This document shows, in pieces, positions 55,034 to 64,000 of a DNA stretch of 64,000 nt (positions within the stretch are counted from its first letter, which is position 1; each line of letters begins with the position of its first letter). Made by a program: the position numbers and the translations under genes. Source of the stretch: Bacteroidota bacterium (GTDB lineage: Bacteria; Bacteroidota; Bacteroidia; Bacteroidales; F082); NCBI GenBank assembly GCA_016845175.1, contig JAERTD010000040.1, positions 159,462 through 223,461 of the forward strand. The letters run 5' to 3'. The notes below the pieces were generated by a model that worked only from the letters and a program-made list of their open reading frames with translations, was not told the DNA's origin and searched no databases.

Positions 55034-55072
55034 ATTGAGGAATAACTGATTATCATATCCATAATTATACAG

Positions 55073-58000
55073 ATGAAATTATTATCAAATAGCAACATAC
55101 GCACCCGCTTAACCATATGGTTTTTGCTTATTATATTTCTGCCACTGGTTTTCGTACTCATATTAACATACTTTCAGAGGGCAAGAGTAATTGAAGAAAG
55201 AACTTTCGATAAACTGATTGCAATCCGTGACCTAAAAGTTGAACGTTTGAATGATTGGTTGAATGAAAGGCTGGGCGACATATATATCATGTCAAATGAT
55301 AACTATTTGCAGGTATTGGAGGAGATGAACTACCTCGAAACTGGAGGAGAAGAACAAGAATTTAAAAGGTTATCAGAACATCTGAACCGCCTCAAACAAA
55401 CCTATGGTTCTTATCGTGAAATTTTTCTCATAAGCCCGGTTAGCGGGCATATTATTGCTTCCACTAAAGACAACTTAGTAGGGAAGGATTGGTCATCAAT
55501 GCCTTTTTTCGCCAGGATAATACAATCCAGAGAAACGTATATTGAGGATATTTATTTCTCGGATTTATTGGATGATTATACCATGGCCTATGTGTCCCCC
55601 ATTTTTGGAAAGAAAAATAGTGGACAAATGGTTGGTATTTTGGTTGCCATGATAGATCTGGAAAACTCATTGTATGAGATGTTGCTCAATCGAGTGGGAC
55701 TTGGCGAGACTGGTGAAACACTAATTGTCAATAGTAATGTGGTAGCATTAAACCAACTCAGGTGGTATGATGATGCACCCTTAGCCCTTAAAATATCTGC
55801 TCAACCTGCACTGGAAGCTTCAAGAGGAAATACTGGGATTACCATTACTGAGGACTATCGGAATGTCGAGGTGTTGGCAGCCTACACCCATATCGGATTA
55901 ACGAATTGGGGTTTCGTTTGCAAACAGGATATGTATGAGTTGAACCAACCCATCCGGGATATGATGTGGAGCTTCACCTTGGTATTCATAATTACTGGAA
56001 TGATTATCAGCGTATTAACCTTAAGGTTTAGCAAAACCCTTTCCAATCCGATTGTGGAAATGGATAGGGTAGCACGAGCCATGAGTAAAGGTGATTTTTC
56101 CATCAGAAATACCATAAAAACCAAGGACGAACTAGGTTCCCTGGCCAGGGAGTTTAATACTATGGCAGAAGTGGTTGACAATACCCTCTTTATTAATAAT
56201 AGTACAGTCCAGATTTCAGAAGTTATGATGAACCTGACATCCATGACAGAATTTGGAGAGACTATTCTGAAGCGCCTCATTGAAATCACCAAGGCAGAGA
56301 AAGCTACTTTTTATATTTTAAATGAAGTCACTCAGACATTTGAACATTTTACTTCCATAGGTCTTAGTGAAGATAGACTCCGGCCCTATCCTGCTATAAC
56401 TATTGATGAAGATAAAAGAAAAGACCGAAAGATTAAAACCGATGAAAGTTACAGTCCTATCGTGGGTAAGAGCATTTCTAAAATTCAAACCACATACTTT
56501 GGGGATGAATCTCAAGAAGTCATCAGCATACCCATTCATGTGGATGGTACTTTGGTGGCCCATATATCATTGATACAAAACAAACCCTTTCGTGCACAAA
56601 TTATGACAGTGTTGCAAAACTCCTTAACAAATATTCATACCGCCTATTCTAACCTATTGTCCAGTGAAAGGACAAGGATATTGGCAGAGCACCTTTCAAA
56701 AACCAACCAGCAACTGGAAGCACAGTCTGAAGAACTCCAGGACCTCACTGAAGAACTTCAGGATCAGGCTGAGGAGCTTATGCGGACTACTGATGAATTA
56801 CATGAGCAAAACATCGAATTGGAGGTGCAACGCAAACAGGTTGAAACTGCCAACCAACTGAAATCAGAATTCCTGTCGAATATGAGCCATGAATTGAGAA
56901 CACCCTTGAACTCAGTAATGGCCTTGTCACGGGTACTGATAATGCAGGCAAATGAAAAATTGAATGATGAGGAGAATACCTATTTGGAAATCATCGAGCG
57001 GAACGGAAAAAGGTTGCTGGCTCTCATCAACGACATCCTGGATCTGTCGAAGATTGAAGCCGGAAAAATGGAAATACTTACCAATACAGTTTCATTGCCT
57101 TCTACCCTGCAAATGATAAAGGATAATATGCAAAGCCTGGCTGATGAAAAAGGACTGTCCTTATCTGTAGCATTTGAGGAAGGACTTCCGGTAATAGAAA
57201 CTGATGAAGAACGATTGTTTCAAGTCCTGTTAAATATAGTAAGCAATGCGGTAAAATTTACACACAAGGGGGGCGTTGACATACAAGTGAAACAAGTATC
57301 CCAACATATCATCGTTGATGTAATAGATACAGGTATTGGCATCTCTGAAGAAATGTTGCCCCATGTTTTTGATGAATTCAGACAAGCAGATGGAACCTCA
57401 GCACGACAATACGAGGGAACAGGTTTAGGTTTGGCCATTGCCAATAAAATTATAGGTATCCTTGGTGGAAACATAAGTGTATCGAGTACACTGGGTAAAG
57501 GCTCGACCTTCAGCATCACACTCCCAATTGTCTGGGAACACCGAACGGCATCATCAGACTCTACAGAAATTGGAGGGCATACGATCATCAGTTCGAAGAT
57601 AAGTTCTGATAGTAAGACAAAAACCAATCTATCAGAAAATAGAGGTAAAAACCTTCTGGTGGTTGAGGATAATCCGGATGCCATTATTCAACTACAAACT
57701 GTCTTGGAGAAGGAAGGATTCTCCGTTCACCTGGCCCTGGGAGGGCAGGAGGCCATGCAATATATGGAGCACCAGATCCCTGATGGCATTATTCTGGATC
57801 TCATGATGCCGGGCATCGATGGCTTTAGAGTATTGGAACTTCTGAGAGCCAGGAAAGAATCCCATCATACGCCTGTTCTGATACTCACAGCCAAAGATTT
57901 AACCAAGAAAGATTTATCGAGATTGAGTGCCAACAATATCCATCAGGTAGTACAGAAAGGGGATATTGACATACAAGGCTTACTCAGTGAAGTACATAAA

Positions 58001-58462
58001 ATGCTTGGTCAAACATCAGATGAAACAGATACACAAGCTGAACGAACTAAACAGCAAGCTGCTCAAGATACCCAGCAGTTATCTCTTCAGGATGCTCAGG
58101 ATGAACCGCAGCTGTTAATCATTGAAAATAATCCTGATAACCTGATCACCATAAAAGCCATACTGAAAGATAAATATACGATTATAGATGCCTATGATGG
58201 CAATGCAGGTCTAAAGTTGGTGTATAACAGCAAACCGAAACTGATATTGCTTGATATGTCACTCCCAAAATTAGATGGGGAAAGTATTGTGAAGATTCTG
58301 AAGGCGGATAAGGAAACCAAAGGCATTCCCATAATAGCCGTTACTGCCCAAGCCATGAAGGGGGATAAGGAAAAATTCCTGGCGGTAGGATGTGATGGTT
58401 ATGTGTCAAAACCCATCGATAGAAAGATACTTGAAGAGGAAATAGAGCGCTTATGGATTTAA
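55073..58462 (+). CDS. Membrane hybrid histidine kinase: dCache, HAMP, GAF, kinase, two receivers
   Basis: 1129 residues. TM1 (about 12-32) and TM2 (305-325) flank an extracytoplasmic sensor of about 270 residues with dCache character (LVGKDWSSMPFFARI). HAMP (325-380), GAF (395-540) and a Glu-rich heptad coiled coil (535-600, SEELQDLTEELQDQAEEL) lead to HisKA with His606, HATPase (710-820), and two receivers with Asp909 (ILDLMMP) and Asp1061 (LLDMSLP). The first receiver lacks the usual KP and has QKG. It is the only membrane-spanning kinase of the cluster and looks like a chemoreceptor input on a kinase. Confidence 0.92.
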   Translation: MKLLSNSNIRTRLTIWFLLIIFLPLVFVLILTYFQRARVIEERTFDKLIAIRDLKVERLNDWLNERLGDIYIMSNDNYLQVLEEMNYLETGGEEQEFKRLSEHLNRLKQTYGSYREIFLISPVSGHIIASTKDNLVGKDWSSMPFFARIIQSRETYIEDIYFSDLLDDYTMAYVSPIFGKKNSGQMVGILVAMIDLENSLYEMLLNRVGLGETGETLIVNSNVVALNQLRWYDDAPLALKISAQPALEASRGNTGITITEDYRNVEVLAAYTHIGLTNWGFVCKQDMYELNQPIRDMMWSFTLVFIITGMIISVLTLRFSKTLSNPIVEMDRVARAMSKGDFSIRNTIKTKDELGSLAREFNTMAEVVDNTLFINNSTVQISEVMMNLTSMTEFGETILKRLIEITKAEKATFYILNEVTQTFEHFTSIGLSEDRLRPYPAITIDEDKRKDRKIKTDESYSPIVGKSISKIQTTYFGDESQEVISIPIHVDGTLVAHISLIQNKPFRAQIMTVLQNSLTNIHTAYSNLLSSERTRILAEHLSKTNQQLEAQSEELQDLTEELQDQAEELMRTTDELHEQNIELEVQRKQVETANQLKSEFLSNMSHELRTPLNSVMALSRVLIMQANEKLNDEENTYLEIIERNGKRLLALINDILDLSKIEAGKMEILTNTVSLPSTLQMIKDNMQSLADEKGLSLSVAFEEGLPVIETDEERLFQVLLNIVSNAVKFTHKGGVDIQVKQVSQHIIVDVIDTGIGISEEMLPHVFDEFRQADGTSARQYEGTGLGLAIANKIIGILGGNISVSSTLGKGSTFSITLPIVWEHRTASSDSTEIGGHTIISSKISSDSKTKTNLSENRGKNLLVVEDNPDAIIQLQTVLEKEGFSVHLALGGQEAMQYMEHQIPDGIILDLMMPGIDGFRVLELLRARKESHHTPVLILTAKDLTKKDLSRLSANNIHQVVQKGDIDIQGLLSEVHKMLGQTSDETDTQAERTKQQAAQDTQQLSLQDAQDEPQLLIIENNPDNLITIKAILKDKYTIIDAYDGNAGLKLVYNSKPKLILLDMSLPKLDGESIVKILKADKETKGIPIIAVTAQAMKGDKEKFLAVGCDGYVSKPIDRKILEEEIERLWI

Positions 58463-58512
58463 ACCGTTGATAAGCAGATGCAGAACAGAATATGTAATTA
58501 GAACCAAAGAAC

Positions 58513-61500
58513 ATGAAAAAAATCCTTGCCATAGATGACCAACTTGATAATCTGATTACCATAAAGGCGGTGATCATGAATAATATCAATAACTGTCAGG
58601 TCATCACAGCCATGTCGGGAAAAGAAGGCCTGCAAATGGCTACCTCAGAAGAGCCTGACACCATACTATTGGATATCATCATGCCTGAAATGGATGGTTT
58701 TGAAGTTTGTCGGCGGCTTAAGGAAAACAAATTAACCAGTCATATCCCCGTGATCATGATTACTGCCATAAAAACCGATTCCAGGAGCAGGATTAAAGGA
58801 TTGGAGTTGGGAGCAGATGCATTTCTTTCCAAGCCCATTGAAGCCGCTGAATTTACAGCTCAGGTAAATGTGATGCTGAGGATAAAAGAAGCTGAGGATA
58901 AACTACGAAGTGACAAAGTTCAGTTAGAACATCAAGTGGAGGAGCGTACACAGGAATTAAAGAATAGTGAAGAAAAATATAGGGCGCTATATGAGAATGC
59001 TCCCTTACCCTATCAATCTTTGGATGTAAATGGTTTTCTCCGAGATGTGAACCCAGCTTGGTTAAGTATATTGGGTTACGAACGAAAAGAAGTCATAGGA
59101 GCTAGTTATGAAGATTTTTTGCACCCTGAATGGAAACCTAAATTTAGGAAAAGGTTTCCAGAATTTAAAAAATTGGGTTATGTCCACCATGTGATGCATA
59201 AAATACGCCATAAAAAAGGACATTATCTGGACATTGATTTTGAGGGCTGCGCGGCTTATAATCCGGATGGCAGTTTTAAGCAAACCTACTGCGTTTTTCA
59301 AGACGTTACTGAGAGTATCAAAATTCGAAAAGCCCTGGAGGAGAGTGAAAGAAAGATAAATACACTCATCAACAACCTTCTGGGATTTGCCTACCGATGT
59401 AATAATGATGAGCAATGGTCCATGACCTACCTTAGCTCAGGCTTTGAAAGAATCACAGGTTATGCTATAACTGATGTGGTGAATAATAACAAGCTGGCTT
59501 TTGCAGATTTAATATTGGAAACGGACAGGGAGATTGTGTGGAAAGAGATTCAAGAATCTCTTCAACATAAGAAAAGCTTCCAGGTAAACTATCAAATCAG
59601 AAAAGCAGATAATACCATCGGTTTTGTTTTAGAACAAGGTGTTGGAATTATAGATGAGAAAGGAGAAGTCCTAGCACTGGAAGGTTATGTTGCTGATATT
59701 ACAGAATTAAAAACAGCTGAAAAAGCCTTAAAGGAAAGTGAAGCATATATGCGTACCGTTTTTGAAGCGGCAAACAACGTTTCATTTATTACTTCGGGAA
59801 TGGATAAGAATGATGGGACCATACTGAGTTTTAGTAGAGGAGCTGAATTGATTTTTGGATACAAAGCTGAAGAGATAATTGGTCAATCCATAGCCATATT
59901 GCATGAGGAAGGTTATGAGAAAGAAGTCCCCTTGATTAAAGAATCAATCAATCAAGGAAAGCAACATAAATCCCGTGAAATAACCTTAGTCAGGAAATCT
60001 GGTGAAAAGTTTCCGGCCATACTAAGTGTCCACCCCTTGATAGATGATGAGGGTCAGCAATTTGGTCTTTTGGGAGTTTCCGTTGATATTACACAGCTTA
60101 AAAGAGCTGAAAATGCGCTCAAAGAAAGCGAGGAGATGAACCGGTCCATTACCCAATCGGCAAATGATGGCATGGTTTCCATCAATGCTGACGGGCTTAT
60201 TATGTCCTGGAACATGGCTGCAGAACGAATTTTTGGTTTTAAGGCTGCTAGTATGATAGGTAGGAATTTATCCGATGTCATACCAAAAGAAAGCCTGGAG
60301 AGCAATGGTCAGGAGTTACGTTTATTATTATCTGACAAAAAGGATGAAGTAGTTGGGAAAACATTCGAAATCATGAGCCGACGAAAGGATGGACTTAAAT
60401 TCCCCATTGAATTATCCATATCAGGTTGGCAGGCCAACAACCAAAAATATTACACCAGTATCATTCGTGATATAAGTGTCAGAAAATCCAACGAAGAACA
60501 AATTAATAAACTATCAACTGCCGTTGAGCAAAGCCCCAGTATTATTGTAATTACTGATCTGGAAGGCACTATTCAATACGTAAACCCGAAATTCACAGAG
60601 CTTACTGGCTATTCAAAAGAAGAAGTGATAGGTAATAATGCAAGAATTTTAAAATCAGGTTTACAGGGTGATACTTTTTACAATACTTTTTGGGAAACCA
60701 TCAAAGCTGGAGCAACCTGGCAGGGCAATTTCCACAATATGAGAAAGGACGGTAGTTTGTTCTGGGAATCTGCCTCAATTTCTCCAATCACAGATGCCAA
60801 TGGGCAAAGGACTAATTATATAAAAGTATCAGAAGATATAACCGAGCGTCTTGAGGCCGAGCAGGCCTTAAAGGCAAGTCAGGAACAATACAGTAAGCTT
60901 ATAGGGACCACTTCTGAAGGTTTTTGGTTAATTGATACTGATGCTATAATCCTAGATGTAAATGATTCACTTTGCCATATGCTGGGTTATACCCGGGAAG
61001 AAATTATCGGTAAAAGATCCTTTGATTTTGTTGATGACAAGAACAAGAAGGTATTTGTTAGCCAGCTTTCCAAGGCCAAGAGAAGAACTCAACGGAGTTA
61101 TGAAATCTTTTTAAAACATAAAGACGGCCATAACATCCCGACTGTTTTTAATGCAACTTCAATCTCTGATGAAAAAGATGAGTATTCGGGTTCTTTCGCA
61201 TTTGTAACCAACAATACCGACCGCTATGAAGCGCATCTGATACAGGAGGTTTTGTATCAAATATCAAATGCAGTATTAACAACCAATAACCTGGAAACCT
61301 TACTGGGGATGGTACAAAAGGTATTGGGTAAAATAATCGACACCACCAATTTCTATATTGCCTTGTATGATAAAAACAAAGACAGCTTGTCTTTACCCTT
61401 CTTTACTGATGAAATGGATATGCTGTCGGCCATCCCCAATGGTAAGACGCTCACTCATCTGGTGTTTAAAACTCAAAAACCCTTGTTGGCCACTGCTGGT

Positions 61501-62862
61501 AAAAGAGAAGAACTTATAGGAGAGGGCCTGATTGAGAGATTTGGTTCTGACGCAAAAGTATGGCTGGGGGTTCCCCTAAGGGTAGAAAATGAAATTACCG
61601 GTGTGCTGGCTGTACAAAGCTACAGCAACGAGAATGCTTTCACCAATAAAGACCTTAAAGTATTGGAATTTATTTCTGACCAGGTAGGCATGTCAATACA
61701 TCGTAAAAGAACAGAAGAAAACATCATTAAAGCCCTGAACAAAGCTGAAGAATCAGATCGTCTCAAATCGGCTTTCCTTGCCAATATGAGCCATGAGATC
61801 AGAACGCCTATGAACGGGATACTGGGTTTCTCCGACCTATTGAAGGAACCTGGTTTAAGTGGAGAGGAAATACAGGAGTATATCAGAATCATTGAGAAAA
61901 GTGGGCATAGAATGCTTAATACCATTAACGACTTGATGGATATCTCCAAGATCGAAGCCGGACAGATGGATGTGACCTATTCAGAAGTTGATGTGGTGGT
62001 ACAACTCAACGAATTATCTGCCTTCTTCAAACCTTTTGCAGAGAAAAAGAACATAGACTTAATACTATCCAATAATTTGGATCAAAAGGATAGTAAGATT
62101 GAAACCGATAGGGATAAATTATATGCTGTGTTGTCGAATCTGATGAACAATGCCTTTAAATATACCCATGAGGGTAGTATTGAATTAGGCTGTCAAAGAA
62201 AGGGTGACATGCTTGAATTCTCTGTGAAAGATACTGGAATTGGCATTCCCGGAGATAGAATTGATGCCATCTTCGAAAGGTTCGTTCAGGCAGATATTGA
62301 GGATAAAGAGGTATATGAAGGCACGGGACTTGGATTATCCATTTCAAAGGCCTTTATCGAAATGCTTGGTGGCAGCATTGGGGTGAGCTCTGAATTGGGT
62401 GTCGGTTCCAGATTCTATTTTAGTATTCCGTTTATCGTTGGATCCACTGAAGCTCAATCATCAGAGTTACCTGAGACAGATACCCAGAAAAAACCTCTGG
62501 AACTTCACATACTGATTGCGGAGGATGATGAAACGACCTTTGAGTATCTGGAAATTGTACTGGAAGATATTGCAGAGAAGATTTTTCACGCAAGGAATGG
62601 AAAAGAAGCCGTAAAATTCTGTAAAGAAAACCCACAACTGGATCTGGTCTTAATGGATATAAAAATGCCAGAAATGAATGGTTACGTAGCCACACGAGAA
62701 ATTCGGAAGTTTAACAGAAAAATACCCATTGTGGCACAAACCGCTTTTGCATTGGTTGGAGATAGCGACAAAGCACTGGAGGCTGGTTGCAATGATTATA
62801 TTTCTAAGCCCATTGACAGAATAGAATTAATGAAACTTATACAACAACTTATGCATCATTAA
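58513..62862 (+). CDS. Hybrid histidine kinase: receiver, six PAS, GAF, kinase, receiver
   Basis: 1449 residues, the largest in the window; cytoplasmic. N-terminal receiver (1-125) with Asp54 (ILLDIIMP). PAS domains at about 150-275, 280-405, 415-535, 540-655, 660-790 and 795-915; the fifth is the NifL-like type also found in the kinase at 46147. GAF (920-1070) opens with the IDTTNFY block shared with the kinase at 42143. HisKA His1094, HATPase (1195-1305, GTGLGLSISKAF), C-terminal receiver with Asp1382 (LMDIKMP). It combines modules of the first two kinases. Its stop overlaps a terminator hairpin. Confidence 0.93.
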   Translation: MKKILAIDDQLDNLITIKAVIMNNINNCQVITAMSGKEGLQMATSEEPDTILLDIIMPEMDGFEVCRRLKENKLTSHIPVIMITAIKTDSRSRIKGLELGADAFLSKPIEAAEFTAQVNVMLRIKEAEDKLRSDKVQLEHQVEERTQELKNSEEKYRALYENAPLPYQSLDVNGFLRDVNPAWLSILGYERKEVIGASYEDFLHPEWKPKFRKRFPEFKKLGYVHHVMHKIRHKKGHYLDIDFEGCAAYNPDGSFKQTYCVFQDVTESIKIRKALEESERKINTLINNLLGFAYRCNNDEQWSMTYLSSGFERITGYAITDVVNNNKLAFADLILETDREIVWKEIQESLQHKKSFQVNYQIRKADNTIGFVLEQGVGIIDEKGEVLALEGYVADITELKTAEKALKESEAYMRTVFEAANNVSFITSGMDKNDGTILSFSRGAELIFGYKAEEIIGQSIAILHEEGYEKEVPLIKESINQGKQHKSREITLVRKSGEKFPAILSVHPLIDDEGQQFGLLGVSVDITQLKRAENALKESEEMNRSITQSANDGMVSINADGLIMSWNMAAERIFGFKAASMIGRNLSDVIPKESLESNGQELRLLLSDKKDEVVGKTFEIMSRRKDGLKFPIELSISGWQANNQKYYTSIIRDISVRKSNEEQINKLSTAVEQSPSIIVITDLEGTIQYVNPKFTELTGYSKEEVIGNNARILKSGLQGDTFYNTFWETIKAGATWQGNFHNMRKDGSLFWESASISPITDANGQRTNYIKVSEDITERLEAEQALKASQEQYSKLIGTTSEGFWLIDTDAIILDVNDSLCHMLGYTREEIIGKRSFDFVDDKNKKVFVSQLSKAKRRTQRSYEIFLKHKDGHNIPTVFNATSISDEKDEYSGSFAFVTNNTDRYEAHLIQEVLYQISNAVLTTNNLETLLGMVQKVLGKIIDTTNFYIALYDKNKDSLSLPFFTDEMDMLSAIPNGKTLTHLVFKTQKPLLATAGKREELIGEGLIERFGSDAKVWLGVPLRVENEITGVLAVQSYSNENAFTNKDLKVLEFISDQVGMSIHRKRTEENIIKALNKAEESDRLKSAFLANMSHEIRTPMNGILGFSDLLKEPGLSGEEIQEYIRIIEKSGHRMLNTINDLMDISKIEAGQMDVTYSEVDVVVQLNELSAFFKPFAEKKNIDLILSNNLDQKDSKIETDRDKLYAVLSNLMNNAFKYTHEGSIELGCQRKGDMLEFSVKDTGIGIPGDRIDAIFERFVQADIEDKEVYEGTGLGLSISKAFIEMLGGSIGVSSELGVGSRFYFSIPFIVGSTEAQSSELPETDTQKKPLELHILIAEDDETTFEYLEIVLEDIAEKIFHARNGKEAVKFCKENPQLDLVLMDIKMPEMNGYVATREIRKFNRKIPIVAQTAFALVGDSDKALEAGCNDYISKPIDRIELMKLIQQLMHH

Positions 62863-62889
62863 ACCAGCAGATTTCTGGCTGGTTGTTTT
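62862..62889 (+). terminator. Terminator at the end of the kinase cluster
   Basis: AACCAGC (62862-62868) pairs with GCTGGTT (62878-62884), followed by a short GTTTT. It overlaps the last base of the final kinase gene. The T run is short. Confidence 0.5.
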
Positions 62890-62916
62890 GATGCGAAAAT
62901 AAACCTCTTATCTTTG
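62887..62916 (+). promoter_or_regulatory. Promoter of the small lipoprotein gene
   Basis: TTTG at 62887-62890, 18 bases, then TATCTTTG at 62909-62916. The -7 element ends 4 bases before the ATG, pointing to a leaderless mRNA. Confidence 0.5.
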
Positions 62917-62920
62917 AAAT

Positions 62921-63202
62921 ATGAAAAAACTAAAGACCTATAAGTGGTTGGCAGCATGGGTGCTGCTGGCTGTTATTATGACTTCCTGTGCTCCGGGCAA
63001 TGAGCAATTCACAGCTGCTCCGGCAGGCTTTTTTATGGGCTTGTGGCATGGTTTCATCAGCTTCTTTTCATTTGTTATTAGCTTGTTTAGTGATACGGTG
63101 GCTGTATATGAAAGCAATAATACCGGGGGTTGGTACGACTTTGGCTTCATTATGGGCATATCCATCTTTTATGGGGGATCATCCAAATCAACCTGCAGAT
63201 AG
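62921..63202 (+). CDS. Small lipoprotein of unknown function
   Basis: 93 residues. The signal peptide ends at Cys23 (VIMTSC). The mature part has one hydrophobic stretch (about 36-56, GFFMGLWHGFISFFSFVISL) and an aromatic-Gly C-terminus (GWYDFGFIMGISIFYGGSS). I recall similar short lipoproteins in other Bacteroidota, without known role. Expected to be membrane anchored. The hydrophobic stretch suggests a second membrane contact. Confidence 0.72.
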   Translation: MKKLKTYKWLAAWVLLAVIMTSCAPGNEQFTAAPAGFFMGLWHGFISFFSFVISLFSDTVAVYESNNTGGWYDFGFIMGISIFYGGSSKSTCR

Positions 63203-63265
63203 AAATGCATGCAAGAGGGCTATTGGGATAAACAGAGTTCATCTTTGATTTGCCAATAAGAGAGA

Positions 63266-64000
63266 TTAACCGTGTTTGTGTAACAGTTCTTCAATCATTT
63301 GAAGCACACTGACCGTTTCATTTTTGCCTATTAATTCAGATAGCTTTTCCCATTCTTGCTTAGGTAAGTCAGAATTTCCAAGCTTATCCATCATATCAAA
63401 AACCCTTGGATCCCGTGTCTCAAAAAGCATCTTGAGTTCCTTCAGCATCAAGGGTAATTCTGTGTCCACGGGATTTGTAATCATTCCCTCTGGGATGGTC
63501 TCAAGCATGTTTCCAATGGCAGCACATAGTTTTTGAAGTTCTGTGTCCAATTGATCAATATGAATCTTGAACTGGTCTTCGTTATTGTCTTTTATTGATT
63601 GCTCAAGCTGCTTGCTGAGGTCCTGAGCCCTATCGGCAGCAATGTGTCCACATTCGCCTTTTAAGGAGTGGGCTTTCAAGCGGGCTTTTTCGAAATCCCT
63701 GAGCTCAAACAGCTCAGCAATTTTTGATGCTGTCATGCTATTGCTCACTGAGAATTTTCTTAGGATATTCAAATACAACTGGCTGTTGTTTCCCATACCC
63801 AATAAACCCCTCCTAACATCCAGGCCTGCTACATGAGGAATATACTGGTTTTCAATCGTATTCAGATCGATGGTTTTCTTAGCAATGCCGAGGATATCGG
63901 GGTCTATCAATTGACCCAATTTTTCATACAGTGTGTTGGGATTGATCGGTTTAATAATGGTGTCATTGATGCCACATTGACCACATTTTTCCTGTATGCC
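63266..64000 (-). CDS. Receiver-Hpt protein, C-terminal part (partial)
   Basis: The frame stays open to the window edge (245 codons seen), so the gene begins beyond it. The first 25 or so visible residues are the end of a receiver domain: CGINDTLLKPINPNTLYEKL has the conserved Lys-Pro. A linker leads to an Hpt domain with the phospho-acceptor His in ARLKAHSLKGECG (about residue 113 of the visible part). A second helical block of unknown kind follows (to the stop at 63266). Most likely the C-terminus of a hybrid histidine kinase. It converges with the neighbouring signalling cluster and could supply the missing Hpt. Confidence 0.8.
   Translation of the reverse strand, partial: GIQEKCGQCGINDTIIKPINPNTLYEKLGQLIDPDILGIAKKTIDLNTIENQYIPHVAGLDVRRGLLGMGNNSQLYLNILRKFSVSNSMTASKIAELFELRDFEKARLKAHSLKGECGHIAADRAQDLSKQLEQSIKDNNEDQFKIHIDQLDTELQKLCAAIGNMLETIPEGMITNPVDTELPLMLKELKMLFETRDPRVFDMMDKLGNSDLPKQEWEKLSELIGKNETVSVLQMIEELLHKHG

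Noticed and set aside
56720..56840. CheR methylation sites in the Glu-rich coil of the membrane kinase
   Set aside because: The Glu-Glu pairs lack the small residues at the spacing of receptor methylation consensus; such EEL heptads are common signalling helices in hybrid kinases.
42143..62862. Phage or integrative element origin of the kinase cluster
   Set aside because: No integrase, transposase, tRNA, direct repeats or composition change is seen at either edge.

Overview
The window comes from a member of the Bacteroidota, most likely a free-living gliding or ex-gliding lineage. Seen evidence: a gldE-gldD pair directly behind mutY-ssb; two extracellular proteins with C-terminal type IX secretion (Por) sorting domains; many TAnnTTTG -7 promoter elements; a 29-residue basic protein next to an HU gene; and a fused DAHP synthase/chorismate mutase. 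Base composition looks moderately AT-rich throughout, with no obvious foreign island.

Positions 1-41680 are mostly housekeeping. They hold methionine/threonine entry (metX end, thrA), a radical SAM protein, a polyprenyl synthase, a PhoB/PhoR-like pair on the minus strand, a porin-like barrel, a thioredoxin-like protein, queG-ruvB, and two tandem-domain universal stress proteins flanking a SPOR protein. RNase G, a tiny basic protein and HU follow (all minus), then mutY-ssb-gldE-gldD, a secreted M14 peptidase, corA, DAHP synthase/chorismate mutase, a PhzF protein, an RluA synthase, asnS, rpoN, a PAP2-like membrane protein, TlpA, a lipase-like lipoprotein, a class A PBP, a second M14 peptidase with a YgiQ radical SAM protein, a MATE exporter, a Gdx-type SMR exporter and a secreted DUF1028 protein.

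Positions 41681-64000 are an accessory signalling region. A decayed LuxR-type DNA-binding domain with an in-frame stop sits on the minus strand, just upstream of seven same-strand genes (42143-62862). These encode four very large hybrid histidine kinases, a CheR methyltransferase and two PAS proteins without any kinase. Three of the kinases share closely related kinase, receiver, GAF and PAS modules, which suggests local duplication and shuffling. No Hpt and no intact DNA-binding regulator is encoded among them. The gene running off the right edge on the minus strand ends in a receiver domain followed by an Hpt domain, so it could act as the phosphotransfer hub. This is the part of the window most likely to be an undescribed system; its signal and output cannot be read from sequence.

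Gene starts were chosen by family N-termini, signal peptides and promoter position. Promoter calls rest on the Bacteroidota TTTG-N19-TAnnTTTG consensus and are mostly single-element matches. No tRNA, rRNA, CRISPR array, insertion sequence or prophage was recognised.
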